Below, piece by piece: positions 9,601 through 17,569 of a stretch of 64,000 nt of DNA. The stretch is taken from the NCBI GenBank assembly GCA_001464955.1, contig LNEM01000036.1, positions 1-64,000 of the forward strand, given 5' to 3'. Each line of letters begins with the position of its first letter. The stretch's first letter is position 1. The notes under the pieces are model-generated. The model saw only the letters and a list, made by a program, of their open reading frames with translations, made no database searches and had not been told where the DNA came from. The position numbers were made by a program, and so were the translations under genes. Source of the DNA: Rhizobiales bacterium Ga0077537 (GTDB lineage Bacteria > Pseudomonadota > Alphaproteobacteria > Rhizobiales > Hyphomicrobiaceae).

Positions 9601-12600
9601 CCAATGTGCCGCTGAACATCACCGGCGGTGCGCCGACCTCGGTCGCAATCGCCACGCCCGCCGGCAACGGCACAGCCATCGCGACCGGCACCACCATCAC
9701 CTATCAGCCGACGGCGGGCTTTGCCGGCAACGACACCTTCACCTACACCGTGACCAACAGCGGCGGCACATCGGCGCCGGCCACGGTTACGGTGACGGTC
9801 AACGACCCGGTCGTCACCATCTCGGTCAGTGGCGGCTTCGCAGCCACGGTCAGCGCGGCGTACAGCCAGACCTTCACCTTCAACGGCGGCGCGCAGCCCT
9901 GGAGCGGCTACCAGGTCACCAACCTGCCGGCCGGCCTGTCGATTACCGGCACCACGGTCAACAGCGTGACAATTTCCGGCACGCCGACCCAGGCCGGCAG
10001 CTTCACGCTGAATGCCTCCGCCACCGACAGCAGCACCGGCAACGGCCCGTACTCGGTCGGTCAGGCGTTCACGCTGACGGTGTCTGCACCGACGCTGTCG
10101 CTGACCCCGGCCGCGACGACATTCACGCCCGCGTATGCCACACCGTTCTCGCAGAGCTTTACCGCTGCGGGCGGGATCGGACCCTACACTTATGCCGTCA
10201 CCGGGACGCTGCCGACGGGCTTGACGCTCACCGGCAACAGCGTCTCGGGTACGCCGACGCAGCCAGGCAATTACGTCGTCCTGATCACGGCCACCGATAC
10301 CGGATCCACCGGCGCCGGCTCACCGTTCTCGATCGGCACGAGCTACGGCTTCAATGTCGCTGCCCCGACCATCGTGGTGAACCCGGCTTCGCTGCCGAAC
10401 CCTCAGGTGGGAGCGGCCTATAGCGAAACGGTCACCGCAACCGGAGGAATTGGGCCTTATAGCTTCACCGTGACGGCCGGTGCACTGCCTGCCGGATTGA
10501 GCCTGTCATCGCTTGGTGTCCTGAGCGGGACGCCGACTGCGGGCGGCACGTTCAACTTCACTGTTACCGCGTCCGACACCCATGGGCAGACCGCCAGTCG
10601 AGCCTATGCGATCACGCCGGCCGCATCGACGATCACGCTGCCCGCGGTGGCCCTCGCGGGGGCCACGTTCGGCACGCCCTATACAGCCGCGATCACACCG
10701 GCTACGGGCGGCACAGCGCCGTACTCGTACTCCGTGACGGCCGGTGCGCTGCCCGGTGGCCTGACACTCACACCGGCGACAGGGGCCATCAGCGGCACGC
10801 CGACTGCAGCGGGCACCTTCAATTTCAGTCTCACGGCCACGGACAGCAGCACCGGCACCGGTCCCTATTCCGCCTCGCAAGGCTTCAGCATTGTCAGTGG
10901 CAAGGCCGCACAGACGATCACCTTTGCCAAACCCGCAGACGTGACGTTCCAGGCGGGCGGGACGGTGATCCTGATCGCCACTGCGTCGTCCGGGCTTCCC
11001 GTGGCCTTCGCGTCAACGTCGCCGGCCGTGTGCACCGTCGCGGGCACGACCATGTCGATGGTCAGCCCGGGCAACTGCTCCATCACGGCCTCGCAAGCCG
11101 GGAATGACAACTACGCCGCAGCCACGCCTGTCGCGCAGACGTTCGGCGTCGATCAGATGGCCACGACCACGACGCTGACGTCGTCGGCTAATCCGGTGTC
11201 GCTCAACCAGCCGTTCACACTGACCGCAGTGGTGAGCTTGTCGGGTGGTTCGTCGCCGGGCGCCGGGAACTTCCACGCTCAGGCGTCGGTCGGCTCTCTG
11301 GGTGCGTCCGTTCCGCTCTCGGGCACCGTGACGTTCACCAGTTCAACGGCAACGCTGTGCAGCAACGTTGCGCTGTCCAATGGTGTTGCCACGTGCACGG
11401 CGTCGATCTCGACGTCGGGTGAACAGACATTGACGGCAACGTACAACGGTGGTGTCGGCACGGCTCGATCGACATCGAACGTGGTGGCGCAAACCGTTGT
11501 CAATCAGGCGGCAAGGACCGCCGAGGCGATAGGTCGGTTCCTCGGAGCCCGAAACAACCAGATCCTGAGCAACGAACCCGACGCCAACCGACAGATCGAC
11601 CGGCTGATCGAGGCTGGAGGTCAGCAGGGTGGCCAGACGGGGCAAGGTGCAGGCTTTGCCACTGGCCGTGGCGTCGGTGACGGTGGCCATATGCCGTCTC
11701 GCCTGGGCGATGGCCCCGACGGCACGGCGATCTCGCGCATGCGTCTGGCGGGTGGGCCCGTTCGAAGCCTCGAGAATTCGTTCTCGAACCCCTTCGCGGG
11801 AGATCGCAGCACGGCCCCCTGGATGGCGGGCATGGGAGGACAAGGCGGTGAGACGGAAGGCTTGCCCGGGATCAACCAATACCGCCCGGACTTCGCAGGC
11901 TCGAACACCGGGTCTGGGCAATTGGGTGGCTTGCGCTTTGCAGGCACCGGCCGGGAAGATACGACGCGCTTTGCCTTCGCCACCAGTTTGCGCGACATGA
12001 CGATGGCTGCCGATGCGGCCGAGAAGCAGAAGCTCGCAGCCTCGGGTTTGGCCTACGACGGCGCTCGTGGTGCTGCGGGCAATCGGCACCCCAATCCATT
12101 CGACGTCTGGGTAGAAGGGAAGTACACGAGCTTCCGCGACAGCCGTTCGGGTGGTGATCTCGACGGCCAGTTCGGATTGATGACGCTCGGTGCCGATTAC
12201 GTGGTGAACCCCAGCCTCCTCGTCGGTGTCGTCGTGCAGTTCGATCATATGCAGCAACTCTCGACGAGGGTCTCGACGGAGGTTTCCGGCCATGGCTGGA
12301 TGGTCGGTCCCTATGCCACGCTGCGTCTGAGCGAGAATGTCTTCTGGCAGGGTCGGACGGCTTGGGGACAGTCAAGCAATACGGTGAGCCCGTTCCTGAC
12401 TTACGTCGATCGCTTCGACACGGATAGGTGGATGGCCGGCACGTCCTTGCTGGGGCGCTGGACCTATGGGGCTTGGTCTTTCCGTCCCTCGGCATCGGTC
12501 GCCTACATCGAAGACACCGCGCAGAGCTACGCCGACACGTTCGGCGTGGTCATCCCGTCGATCAAGGCAAGCCTCGGCCAGGCAAAGGCTGGTCCTGAAT

Positions 12601-12878
12601 TCAGCTATCGCTTCGAGTTCGGTGACGCTGTCGTCATACCGCACGTTGGCCTGCAGGCGATCTGGAACTTCGCTGGTGGTGTCTCGTCTGTGGGCTCGGG
12701 GCCGATCGGCGACGACGCGGCAGGCCCGGAGGGTGTCCGTGGACGCGTCGAACTCGGGGTGACGGCGACCATCAAGGATGGCGTCGGTGTGGATTTCTCC
12801 GGCAGCTATGATGGTCTCGGTGCCGATGGATACAGCGCCGTGACGGGACGGGCGGCGGTACGCGTGCCGCTCAATTGA
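6672..12878 (+). CDS. Giant autotransporter adhesin-like protein with Calx-beta and Ig-like repeats
   Basis: The product is 2068 residues. A signal peptide at 1-38 ends SLASA-Q. The passenger is a string of beta-sandwich repeats: putative-Ig (He_PIG-type, GLPxGLSLSSGGVLSGTP motif) at about 150-330, four Calx-beta domains at about 333-774, each ending GTIxNDD, more He_PIG units, one cadherin-like FAGNDTFTYTVTN domain near 1020-1048, further He_PIG units to about 1406, an MBG-like unit and a bacterial Ig-like unit to about 1610. A Gly/Asn-rich linker leads to a C-terminal beta-barrel at about 1803-2068, so the passenger is probably displayed on the cell surface. The last residue is Asn rather than the usual aromatic. 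An in-frame start at 6498 would bury the signal peptide, so ATG 6672 is preferred. A role in adhesion or biofilm is inferred from domains only. Confidence 0.88.
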   Translation: MQTHSSKFGRHGGRFASFGFIVCLLAFGSLWPSLASAQHTSSECPAQTATVSAGGTVTIDITDCQFASGFGGVGTIDGGSSFPPAPNFEDHGTATTRLSPTGSQWFLDYSHNGTTGIGSTDVFEISDGSLSGIGDVLVTITITASASPITVSPASLSTLTAGTPFSQTLTSAGGLAPYTYALQSGALPVGLSLTGGGVLSGTPTQRGAYSFSVRSTDSTSPTAQFVDRGYTGTVQNPSLALNAASGTAIQSVAFSQTLSVTGGVAPYTFQLETGSFPAGISVSSGGVISGTTAAAPGNYPVTIRVTDASTGPGSYFEVENFTLTVSPPPSVSVAVSPASVSEDGATNLTYTVTRSLNISSPTTVNITTSGTATSGTDYTGGVATVVIPAGATTATITIDPSVDGSVEANETAILTVAAGTGYTVGVPSSATGTILNDDAPSATISVSPASVSEDGAPNLVFTVTLNQASLSATSVGYTIGGTATNGTDYATISSPLVIPAGSTTGTVTVNPTADATIESNETVILTLSAGAGYTVGVPSSATGTILNDDLPNLTINDVTANEGNAGTTNFTFTVSLSAPAGPGGVNFDIATANGSATAGVDYVASSLTSQTIPAGSSTYIFTVLVNGDTLNEPSETFFVNVTNVTNAVVVDGQGVGTIVNDDPLPSLSINDVTVTEGNSGTTNAVFTVTLSTASGQTVGVNYATADGTATQPADYTNTSGTLTFTPGQTTRTITVPVVGEAVAEANEAFFVNLSGATNATIADNQGLGTITNDDVPVTVGPGSLTNGTVAAAYSQTVTASGGVAPYTFTVSAGALPAGLTLSSGGALSGTPTAGGTFNFSVSATDSSPLPGPFSGTRAYTVTMAPPTIVLPVSPLAGGTLGAAYSAAITAASGGNAPYAYAVTAGALPGGLTLNAATGAITGTPSALGTFNFSVTATDSSTGTGPYTATRAYSIGVIDLPPGANSSSLTIAYNAAATNVPLNITGGAPTSVAIATPAGNGTAIATGTTITYQPTAGFAGNDTFTYTVTNSGGTSAPATVTVTVNDPVVTISVSGGFAATVSAAYSQTFTFNGGAQPWSGYQVTNLPAGLSITGTTVNSVTISGTPTQAGSFTLNASATDSSTGNGPYSVGQAFTLTVSAPTLSLTPAATTFTPAYATPFSQSFTAAGGIGPYTYAVTGTLPTGLTLTGNSVSGTPTQPGNYVVLITATDTGSTGAGSPFSIGTSYGFNVAAPTIVVNPASLPNPQVGAAYSETVTATGGIGPYSFTVTAGALPAGLSLSSLGVLSGTPTAGGTFNFTVTASDTHGQTASRAYAITPAASTITLPAVALAGATFGTPYTAAITPATGGTAPYSYSVTAGALPGGLTLTPATGAISGTPTAAGTFNFSLTATDSSTGTGPYSASQGFSIVSGKAAQTITFAKPADVTFQAGGTVILIATASSGLPVAFASTSPAVCTVAGTTMSMVSPGNCSITASQAGNDNYAAATPVAQTFGVDQMATTTTLTSSANPVSLNQPFTLTAVVSLSGGSSPGAGNFHAQASVGSLGASVPLSGTVTFTSSTATLCSNVALSNGVATCTASISTSGEQTLTATYNGGVGTARSTSNVVAQTVVNQAARTAEAIGRFLGARNNQILSNEPDANRQIDRLIEAGGQQGGQTGQGAGFATGRGVGDGGHMPSRLGDGPDGTAISRMRLAGGPVRSLENSFSNPFAGDRSTAPWMAGMGGQGGETEGLPGINQYRPDFAGSNTGSGQLGGLRFAGTGREDTTRFAFATSLRDMTMAADAAEKQKLAASGLAYDGARGAAGNRHPNPFDVWVEGKYTSFRDSRSGGDLDGQFGLMTLGADYVVNPSLLVGVVVQFDHMQQLSTRVSTEVSGHGWMVGPYATLRLSENVFWQGRTAWGQSSNTVSPFLTYVDRFDTDRWMAGTSLLGRWTYGAWSFRPSASVAYIEDTAQSYADTFGVVIPSIKASLGQAKAGPEFSYRFEFGDAVVIPHVGLQAIWNFAGGVSSVGSGPIGDDAAGPEGVRGRVELGVTATIKDGVGVDFSGSYDGLGADGYSAVTGRAAVRVPLN
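7669..8320 (+). repeat. Near-identical tandem Calx-beta coding repeats
   Basis: Two consecutive Calx-beta units in the autotransporter share long, almost unchanged DNA. The segment around 7946-7984 (starting GTCGGCGT and ending AATGACGAT) recurs around 8275-8319 with a single visible substitution. This points to recent duplication or gene conversion inside the passenger. Confidence 0.75.
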
Positions 12879-12909
12879 TCTTGCCTCGAGGCATTGGGCG
12901 AGATGGCAG

Positions 12910-12939
12910 TCGGGAGGCGATCGAAAGGTCGCTTCCCGA
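12910..12939 (+). terminator. Terminator hairpin after the autotransporter
   Basis: A stem of 13 pairs, two of them G-U, closes a GAAA tetraloop at 12923-12926. It starts 31 bases after the autotransporter stop and is followed by TTTGCATT, a weak T tract. GNRA-capped stems of this kind are common intrinsic terminators. Confidence 0.65.
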
Positions 12940-13265
12940 TTTGCATTCTGGCTTCCCGATAGCGGTCGTGCATTGGTGCGTGTGCCGCTTGGCTGCCCGA
13001 CACGACCGGCTGAGCCACGTCAGAATTCCATAAGGAACGGACGCAGTGGTTTCATTGATGGCCACATGTCGGAATGCTGCTCTCGAGGCAATTGCTGTCG
13101 CCATCCACTCGTTCACACCTTCGGTTGCCCGCCCCTGGACCGGATGAACGGCAAACATCGTTGCGACGGAGCATCAACCGTCGCCATCGGCGGATCTCGT
13201 TGCAGAACGCGGTTTAGGAGAGCAGCAAAGCGTGATTCCGCCGCGTCGAGGCAGCCATCGCCAGG
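12940..13265. other. Gene-free spacer between terminator and IS remnant
   Basis: I see no gene, tRNA or clear repeat in these 326 bases. Short frames on both strands have no recognisable content. One end of the original insertion element may lie here, but no terminal inverted repeat was recognised. Confidence 0.45.
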
Positions 13266-13690
13266 GTGGGCCATGATGGGGCGGCCGACAGCGACCAGGG
13301 CAAGCTGCTCTACGCCTTCGACCTCGATGCGGCCGTCCCGGCCGACCACCTCGTCCGCGAGATCGACCGCGTCCTCGATCCGTCCTGGGGCGGCGCGAGT
13401 TGGCGGCCTGTTATTGCCCCATCGGTAGCCCGTCGATCGATCCGGTCCTCCTGATCCGCATCCTCGTCCTCAGCGACGTGTTTGCCGGTCGCTCCGGGCG
13501 CGCACTCTGCCGCGAGGTGCAGGTCGACCTCGCCTGTCGCTGGTTCTGCTGGCCCGCAACGAGCGCTTCCGCGAAGGCCATGTCTTCCGGCGCGTCTTCG
13601 AGCGGATCGTCACGACGTGCAAGGTGGCGGGCCTCGTCGGCGGCAAAGGCTTCGCCACGAACGCGAACATCACGCCTGGTCCTTGGCGAA
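13266..13690 (+). pseudogene. Broken IS1182/IS5-type transposase remnant
   Basis: Three successive frames spell an IS1182-like transposase N-terminus. The first, from 13266, contains LYAFDLDAAVPADHLVREID. The second, from about 13400, contains GSPSIDPVLLIRILV and ALCREVQVDLACRWFC. The third, from about 13552, contains ARNERFREGHVFRRVFE. The order and spacing match the family, but two frameshifts, a small deletion after RWFC and loss of the whole catalytic DDE part make it non-functional. It marks an old insertion between the autotransporter and the nitrate genes. It is too short to carry terminal repeats I could recognise. Confidence 0.78.
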
Positions 13691-14038
13691 GCAGGCCAGC
13701 ATTTTTTTGAAGGTCGAGTTTCTCCTCGGAAGACGCGTCCCGCTGACGGCCGTATTTCCAATGCATCGCCGTGTTCGTCCGGAGTTGGCGTGGTGGTCAT
13801 GGGGATCATGCAAAAACGACATCGTACTGAAACGGGTGCTTGATCGAGATTTCATTTTCTTCCCAAGCTGAATATCGTCGGTTCGATCGCGATCGCGATC
13901 GCCCGCTCCACTCCCAGGCCCGCCCATGCGGCCGGCCGAATTGCCCGCTGGAGCGGAACGCGCGTCCGCCTGTTTTCCGGGCAAATCACCTGATATGGCG
14001 GCTTGTCGACACCCGGCTGCAAATCTAGATGCTGCGAT
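13691..14038. other. Spacer upstream of nasT
   Basis: These 348 bases hold no recognisable gene. They include overlapping CGATCGCGATCG palindromes near 13880-13900, common in GC-rich genomes. The nasT promoter must be here but was not identified. Confidence 0.45.
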
Positions 14039-14635
14039 ATGGCAGCGCCGCTCAACATTCTCGTCATCGATGCCAACCGCATCCGCGCCTCCATCATCGA
14101 GGACGGCCTCCGCGCGTCGGGCGATTGCCGGATCACGATTCTCGACGACACCGCCGGTCTCATGAGGCGCGTGGTCGAGATAGATCCCGATGTGATCGTG
14201 ATCGACCTCGAGAACCCGAACCGGGACGTGCTGGAGCACATGCTGCAGGTCTCGCGCGCGGTCGCCCGGCCAGTCGCGATGTTCGTCGACCGGACGGATC
14301 GGAGCTCGATCGAGGCCGCCATCGAGGCCGGCGTCGCCGCCTACGTGGTCGACGGCTTGAAGAAGGAGCGCATCCGCTCGGTCCTCGACACGGCGATGAT
14401 GCGCTTCAAGGCCTATGATCGGCTGCGTCGCGAACTCGACGAGGCCCGCGGCGAGCTGGCCGATCGCAAGACCATTGAGCGCGCCAAGGGGATTCTCATG
14501 AAGACGCGTGGCATCGGCGAAGACCAAGCCTACGCTCTGTTGCGCAAGACGGCCATGAATCAGGGCCGCCGCATCGCCGAGATCGCCGACAATCTGGTGA
14601 CGGCGGCCGGTCTGCTTGGCGGAGAAGAACCATGA
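14039..14635 (+). CDS. nasT: NasT-type ANTAR antiterminator
   Basis: The product is 198 residues. Residues 5-120 form a response-regulator-like receiver (ILVIDANRIRASII, then VIVIDLENPNRD with a candidate Asp). Residues about 130-192 form the ANTAR RNA-binding helical domain, with the signature ERAKGILMKTRGIGEDQAYALLRK. NasT binds paired hexaloop hairpins in the leader of nitrate operons and prevents termination. It is held back by NasS when nitrate and nitrite are absent. The stop overlaps the nasS start by 4 bases, so they are co-translated. A matching leader with two hairpins and a terminator lies downstream in front of nrtA. Start ATG 14039 gives the normal N-terminus. Confidence 0.93.
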   Translation: MAAPLNILVIDANRIRASIIEDGLRASGDCRITILDDTAGLMRRVVEIDPDVIVIDLENPNRDVLEHMLQVSRAVARPVAMFVDRTDRSSIEAAIEAGVAAYVVDGLKKERIRSVLDTAMMRFKAYDRLRRELDEARGELADRKTIERAKGILMKTRGIGEDQAYALLRKTAMNQGRRIAEIADNLVTAAGLLGGEEP

Positions 14636-15834
14636 CGCGAATGCCGGGGCGGGCAGTGGGGCGCGGTGATGTCGTTCGGGCCGGCTTCATGCCGCTCCTC
14701 GACGCAGCCCCCCTGATCGTGGCGAGCCGCCTAGGCTTCGCCCGCGCCGAAGGCCTCGCCCTCGAGCTGATCCGCGAGACGTCGTGGGCGACGTTGCGCG
14801 ATCGCCTCGCCGTCAGGCAGCTGGACGTGGCCCACATGCTGGCGCCCATGGCGGTCAACGACAGCCTCGGCCTCACTCCGCTGCCCGTCGGACTGATTGT
14901 GCCGATGACGCTCGGCACGGGCGGCAACACGATCACAGTCTCGCCGTCGCTCTACGACGCGACCGCGACTGCAATGTCCGGCCCGCCGATGGATCCGTCC
15001 GCGACGGCGCGCGCCTTCGCGGTAGCGGTCGCGGCGCGCAAGACGCGCGGCGGCGAGCCACCTGTGATCGCCATCGTGCACGCGCATTCGGCACATCACT
15101 ACCAGCTCGCGCACTGGCTGGCGCATGCAGGTCTCCGGCTCGGCGTCGATGTCTCGCTGGTGGTCGTGCCGCCGCCGCTGATGCCGGAGGCGCTCGCCGG
15201 CGCCCAGATCGACGGCTTTTGCGCCGGTGAGCCGTGGGGCAGCGCCGCCGTCGCGCAAGGGTCGGGCCATATCCTGACGACGAGTTCGCGCATTTGGCCG
15301 GCCGGCCCCGAGAAAGTTCTGGGCGTCCGGGCGCGCTTCGCCGACGAGGACGTCGACCGCTTGCGTCGTCTCCTTCGCGCTGTCATGCGTGCAGCACTCT
15401 GGTGTGACGATCCGGCGAACCGCCCCGAACTTGCACATCTCCTCGCTGGCCCCGAGATGATGGGCGTTTCGTCGGACGTGATCGCTGCCGGTCTGGCACT
15501 TCCCTACACCGCAGCCGGCGCGACCCTCGGCAGCGGCTTCCTCCAGTTCGCCTCCGACAGCGTCCTGCGGCCACTGCCGGAGCAGGCCGCCCTGATCTAC
15601 GCCCAGATGGTGCGTTGGGGGCAAGCGGTCTACGCGCCGGCGAGCGCTCTCCGCGCTGTCGCGACCTATCGGCCCGAGCTCTTCGATGACGCTGCAGTGT
15701 CCATGCCGCGCGACACTTCGAATGCAGCTTCGGCATCGCGTGCCACCGGCATGTTGTTCGAAGACGCGCCTTTCGATCCGTCGCGCATCGAGGATTACTT
15801 GCGCGCCATCGGCGACAGGTCGGACGCGTCGTGA
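14632..15834 (+). CDS. nasS: NasS-type nitrate/nitrite sensor, cytoplasmic NrtA-like protein
   Basis: The product is 400 residues and has no signal peptide. It shares the fold and motifs of nitrate-binding NrtA: FMPLLDAAPLIVA near the N-terminus, DGFCAGEPWGSA at about 195-206 and GPEKVLGVRARF at about 222-233. The periplasmic paralogue encoded downstream has CFCVGEPWNE and HPEKVLGMRADW at the same places. NasS binds nitrate or nitrite in the cytoplasm and releases NasT to bind RNA. Overlap with nasT (ATGA) and the adjacent nrt operon support the call. The C-terminal 35 residues are Ser/Ala-rich and poorly conserved in appearance. Confidence 0.9.
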   Translation: MTRMPGRAVGRGDVVRAGFMPLLDAAPLIVASRLGFARAEGLALELIRETSWATLRDRLAVRQLDVAHMLAPMAVNDSLGLTPLPVGLIVPMTLGTGGNTITVSPSLYDATATAMSGPPMDPSATARAFAVAVAARKTRGGEPPVIAIVHAHSAHHYQLAHWLAHAGLRLGVDVSLVVVPPPLMPEALAGAQIDGFCAGEPWGSAAVAQGSGHILTTSSRIWPAGPEKVLGVRARFADEDVDRLRRLLRAVMRAALWCDDPANRPELAHLLAGPEMMGVSSDVIAAGLALPYTAAGATLGSGFLQFASDSVLRPLPEQAALIYAQMVRWGQAVYAPASALRAVATYRPELFDDAAVSMPRDTSNAASASRATGMLFEDAPFDPSRIEDYLRAIGDRSDAS

Positions 15835-15984
15835 CGGGCACGGTCGGAGCGCGCCGCGCTGCATAATTCAGCGCCGCTCCGCTTGCAAATTCATCGTCGC
15901 CCATCGCGTTGCCGCCCGGCGCGAAACGAGCGAAAATTCCCGTAAATTGCTGAAATCATGAGGGTCTGTGCCAACGCGAAACAG

Positions 15985-16001
15985 TTGGCACAAGTTCTGC
16001 A
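15985..16001 (+). promoter_or_regulatory. Sigma-54 (-24/-12) promoter of nrtA
   Basis: TTGGCACAAGTTCTGCA matches the RpoN consensus TTGGCACG-N4-TTGCA. The essential GG (15987-15988) and GC (15999-16000) are exactly 10 bases apart. The predicted start is about 12 bases after the GC, near 16012, just before the first leader hairpin. The -24 element also forms one arm of a 9-bp inverted repeat with 15967-15975. Confidence 0.75.
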
Positions 16002-16014
16002 ATGTCTCCCTTCA

Positions 16015-16057
16015 AGGCGCCATCGTTCGGCGTTTCGACGAGCCCAGCGTGGGGCTC
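16015..16057 (+). promoter_or_regulatory. Tandem ANTAR-type RNA hairpins
   Basis: Hairpin 2 (16040-16057) has a perfect 6-bp stem GAGCCC/GGGCTC and a hexaloop AGCGTG, with the A1 and G4 that ANTAR proteins require. Hairpin 1 (16015-16035) has a 7-bp stem (two or three G-U or A-U pairs at its base) and a 7-base loop ATCGTTC, again with A1 and G4. The pair is the expected NasT target. Confidence 0.7.
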
Positions 16058-16065
16058 CCTGGCAA

Positions 16066-16128
16066 CGCTGCCGAGACTGATCTGAAACCCGCAATCGCGG
16101 GAGCGGATCGTTTCGGTGGCGTTTTTTT
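16066..16128 (+). terminator. Leader attenuator terminator before nrtA
   Basis: The stem pairs 16066-16092 with 16097-16121. It has about 23 pairs including four G-U, a bulged T78 and one small internal loop (AAA/AG). It is capped by AATC at 16093-16096 and followed directly by seven T residues (16122-16128). Its place, 73 bases before the nrtA start and just after the ANTAR hairpins, marks it as the regulated terminator. Confidence 0.8.
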
Positions 16129-16200
16129 GTGTCGAGGCCGGGGTGTCGAAACGTCGTCGTCTGGCAGCTGCTCCGTCCAGGCAAATCGAGAGGGTCGATC

Positions 16201-17535
16201 ATGAGCAAGAAGACCGGCAAGACCTCCAGCATCACGGTAGCCGCCATGGATCGGCGCGCACTTCTGCGGCAAGCCTCCGCAACGGCCGCGACAGCGGCGT
16301 TGATCTCGTCGATCCGCGCGGCGTTTCCCTCGGGCGCTTTCGCGCAGGCGGCGGGTCCGGAGGTGAAAGGCACGAAGCTCGGTTTCATCGCACTCACGGA
16401 TGCTGCCCCGCTGATCATCGCCAAGGAGAAGGGCATCTACGCCAAGTACGGTCTGCCCGACATGGAGATCGCAAAGCAGGCGTCTTGGGGCGCGACGCGG
16501 GACAACATGGCGCTCGGCACCAAGGCCAACGGCATCGATGGTGGGCACATCCTGTCGCCGAAGCCCTACCTCTACGGCACCGGCAAGGTGATGCAGAACA
16601 ACCAGCCACTGCCGATGTACACGCTGCTGCGCCTGAACGAGGACTGCCAGGGCCTCTCGGTCTCCAACGAGTACAAGGATTTGCCCGTCGGCACCGACGC
16701 ATCTCCCCTGAAGGAGGCGTTCGCGAAGAAGCGCGCCGCTGGCAAGGAAGTGAAGGCCGCCATGACCTTCCCGGGCGGCACCCACGATCTGTGGATCCGC
16801 TACTGGCTCGCCGCTGGCGGCATCGATCCCGACAAGGAAGTCTCCACCATCGTCGTTCCGCCGGCGCAGATGGTCGCCAACATGAAGGTTGGCACCATGG
16901 ATTGCTTCTGCGTCGGCGAGCCGTGGAACGAACAGCTCGTCAATCAGGACATCGGCTTCACCGCCGCCACCACGGGCGAGATCTGGTTCCGCCATCCCGA
17001 GAAGGTGCTCGGCATGCGCGCCGACTGGGTCGACGCCAACCCGAAGGCGGCCATGGCCATCATGATGGCGACCATGGAAGCCCAGATGTGGTGCGAGAAG
17101 ATGGAGAACAAGCAGGAGATGGCGACCATCATCGGCCGCCGCCAGTGGTTCAACGTGCCCGTGCCGGACATCATCGGCCGCATCAAGGGCGACATCAACT
17201 ACGGCCGCGGCAAGGTCGCGAAAGGCACCAACCTGCTGATGAAGTTCTGGGGCGAGAAGGGCGAGACGTCCTATCCCTGGAAAAGCCTCGACGCCTGGTT
17301 CATCACCGAGAACATCCGCTGGGGCAAGTTCGAGGCAAACCTCGACGTGAAGGGGCTCGTCGCCAGGACGAACCGGTCCGACCTCTGGATCGAGGCGGCG
17401 AAGACGATGGGCCTCACCGGCTATCCGACCGGCGACAGCCGCGGCGTCGAGAAGTTCTTCGACGGCAAGGTGTTCGATCCGGCCGACCCGCAGGCCTACC
17501 TCAAATCTCTCGCGATCAAGCGCGAAGCCGCCTGA
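16201..17535 (+). CDS. nrtA: Nitrate ABC transporter, periplasmic nitrate-binding protein
   Basis: The product is 444 residues. The N-terminus has a twin arginine (DRRALLRQAS at 17-26) and a hydrophobic stretch ending FPSGAFAQA, consistent with a Tat or Sec export signal. The mature part is NrtA-like (KLGFIALTDAAPLIIAKEKG, GGTHDLWIRYWLAAGG, CFCVGEPWNEQ, HPEKVLGMRADW). It binds nitrate in the periplasm for the NrtBC pump. ATG 16201 has GAGAGGG upstream, and an in-frame extension to 16129 would include terminator sequence. It is the first gene of nrtABC-nirBD-nasA-cysG, all on the plus strand with short gaps. Confidence 0.93.
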   Translation: MSKKTGKTSSITVAAMDRRALLRQASATAATAALISSIRAAFPSGAFAQAAGPEVKGTKLGFIALTDAAPLIIAKEKGIYAKYGLPDMEIAKQASWGATRDNMALGTKANGIDGGHILSPKPYLYGTGKVMQNNQPLPMYTLLRLNEDCQGLSVSNEYKDLPVGTDASPLKEAFAKKRAAGKEVKAAMTFPGGTHDLWIRYWLAAGGIDPDKEVSTIVVPPAQMVANMKVGTMDCFCVGEPWNEQLVNQDIGFTAATTGEIWFRHPEKVLGMRADWVDANPKAAMAIMMATMEAQMWCEKMENKQEMATIIGRRQWFNVPVPDIIGRIKGDINYGRGKVAKGTNLLMKFWGEKGETSYPWKSLDAWFITENIRWGKFEANLDVKGLVARTNRSDLWIEAAKTMGLTGYPTGDSRGVEKFFDGKVFDPADPQAYLKSLAIKREAA

Positions 17536-17569
17536 TCCACGCCATCGAGATTAAGCTCGGGGAGATTGA

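Larger units (their letters stand above)
15835..16200 (+). promoter_or_regulatory. Leader and promoter region of the nitrate assimilation operon
   Basis: This 366-bp region between nasS and nrtA contains, in order, a sigma-54 promoter (15985-16001), two tandem hairpins (16015-16057), an intrinsic terminator (16066-16128) and the nrtA ribosome binding site GAGAGGG. The order matches an attenuation-controlled nitrate operon. The first 120 bases may hold NtrC-type enhancer sites, but no clear one was found. Confidence 0.75.

Noticed and set aside
7100-11500. Dense short repeats that might suggest a repeat array
   Set aside because: They are in frame and encode Ig-like domain repeats; no spacer structure as in CRISPR.
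13878-13900. Overlapping CGATCG palindromes
   Set aside because: Common by chance in GC-rich DNA; no arms or loop suited to a terminator or operator.
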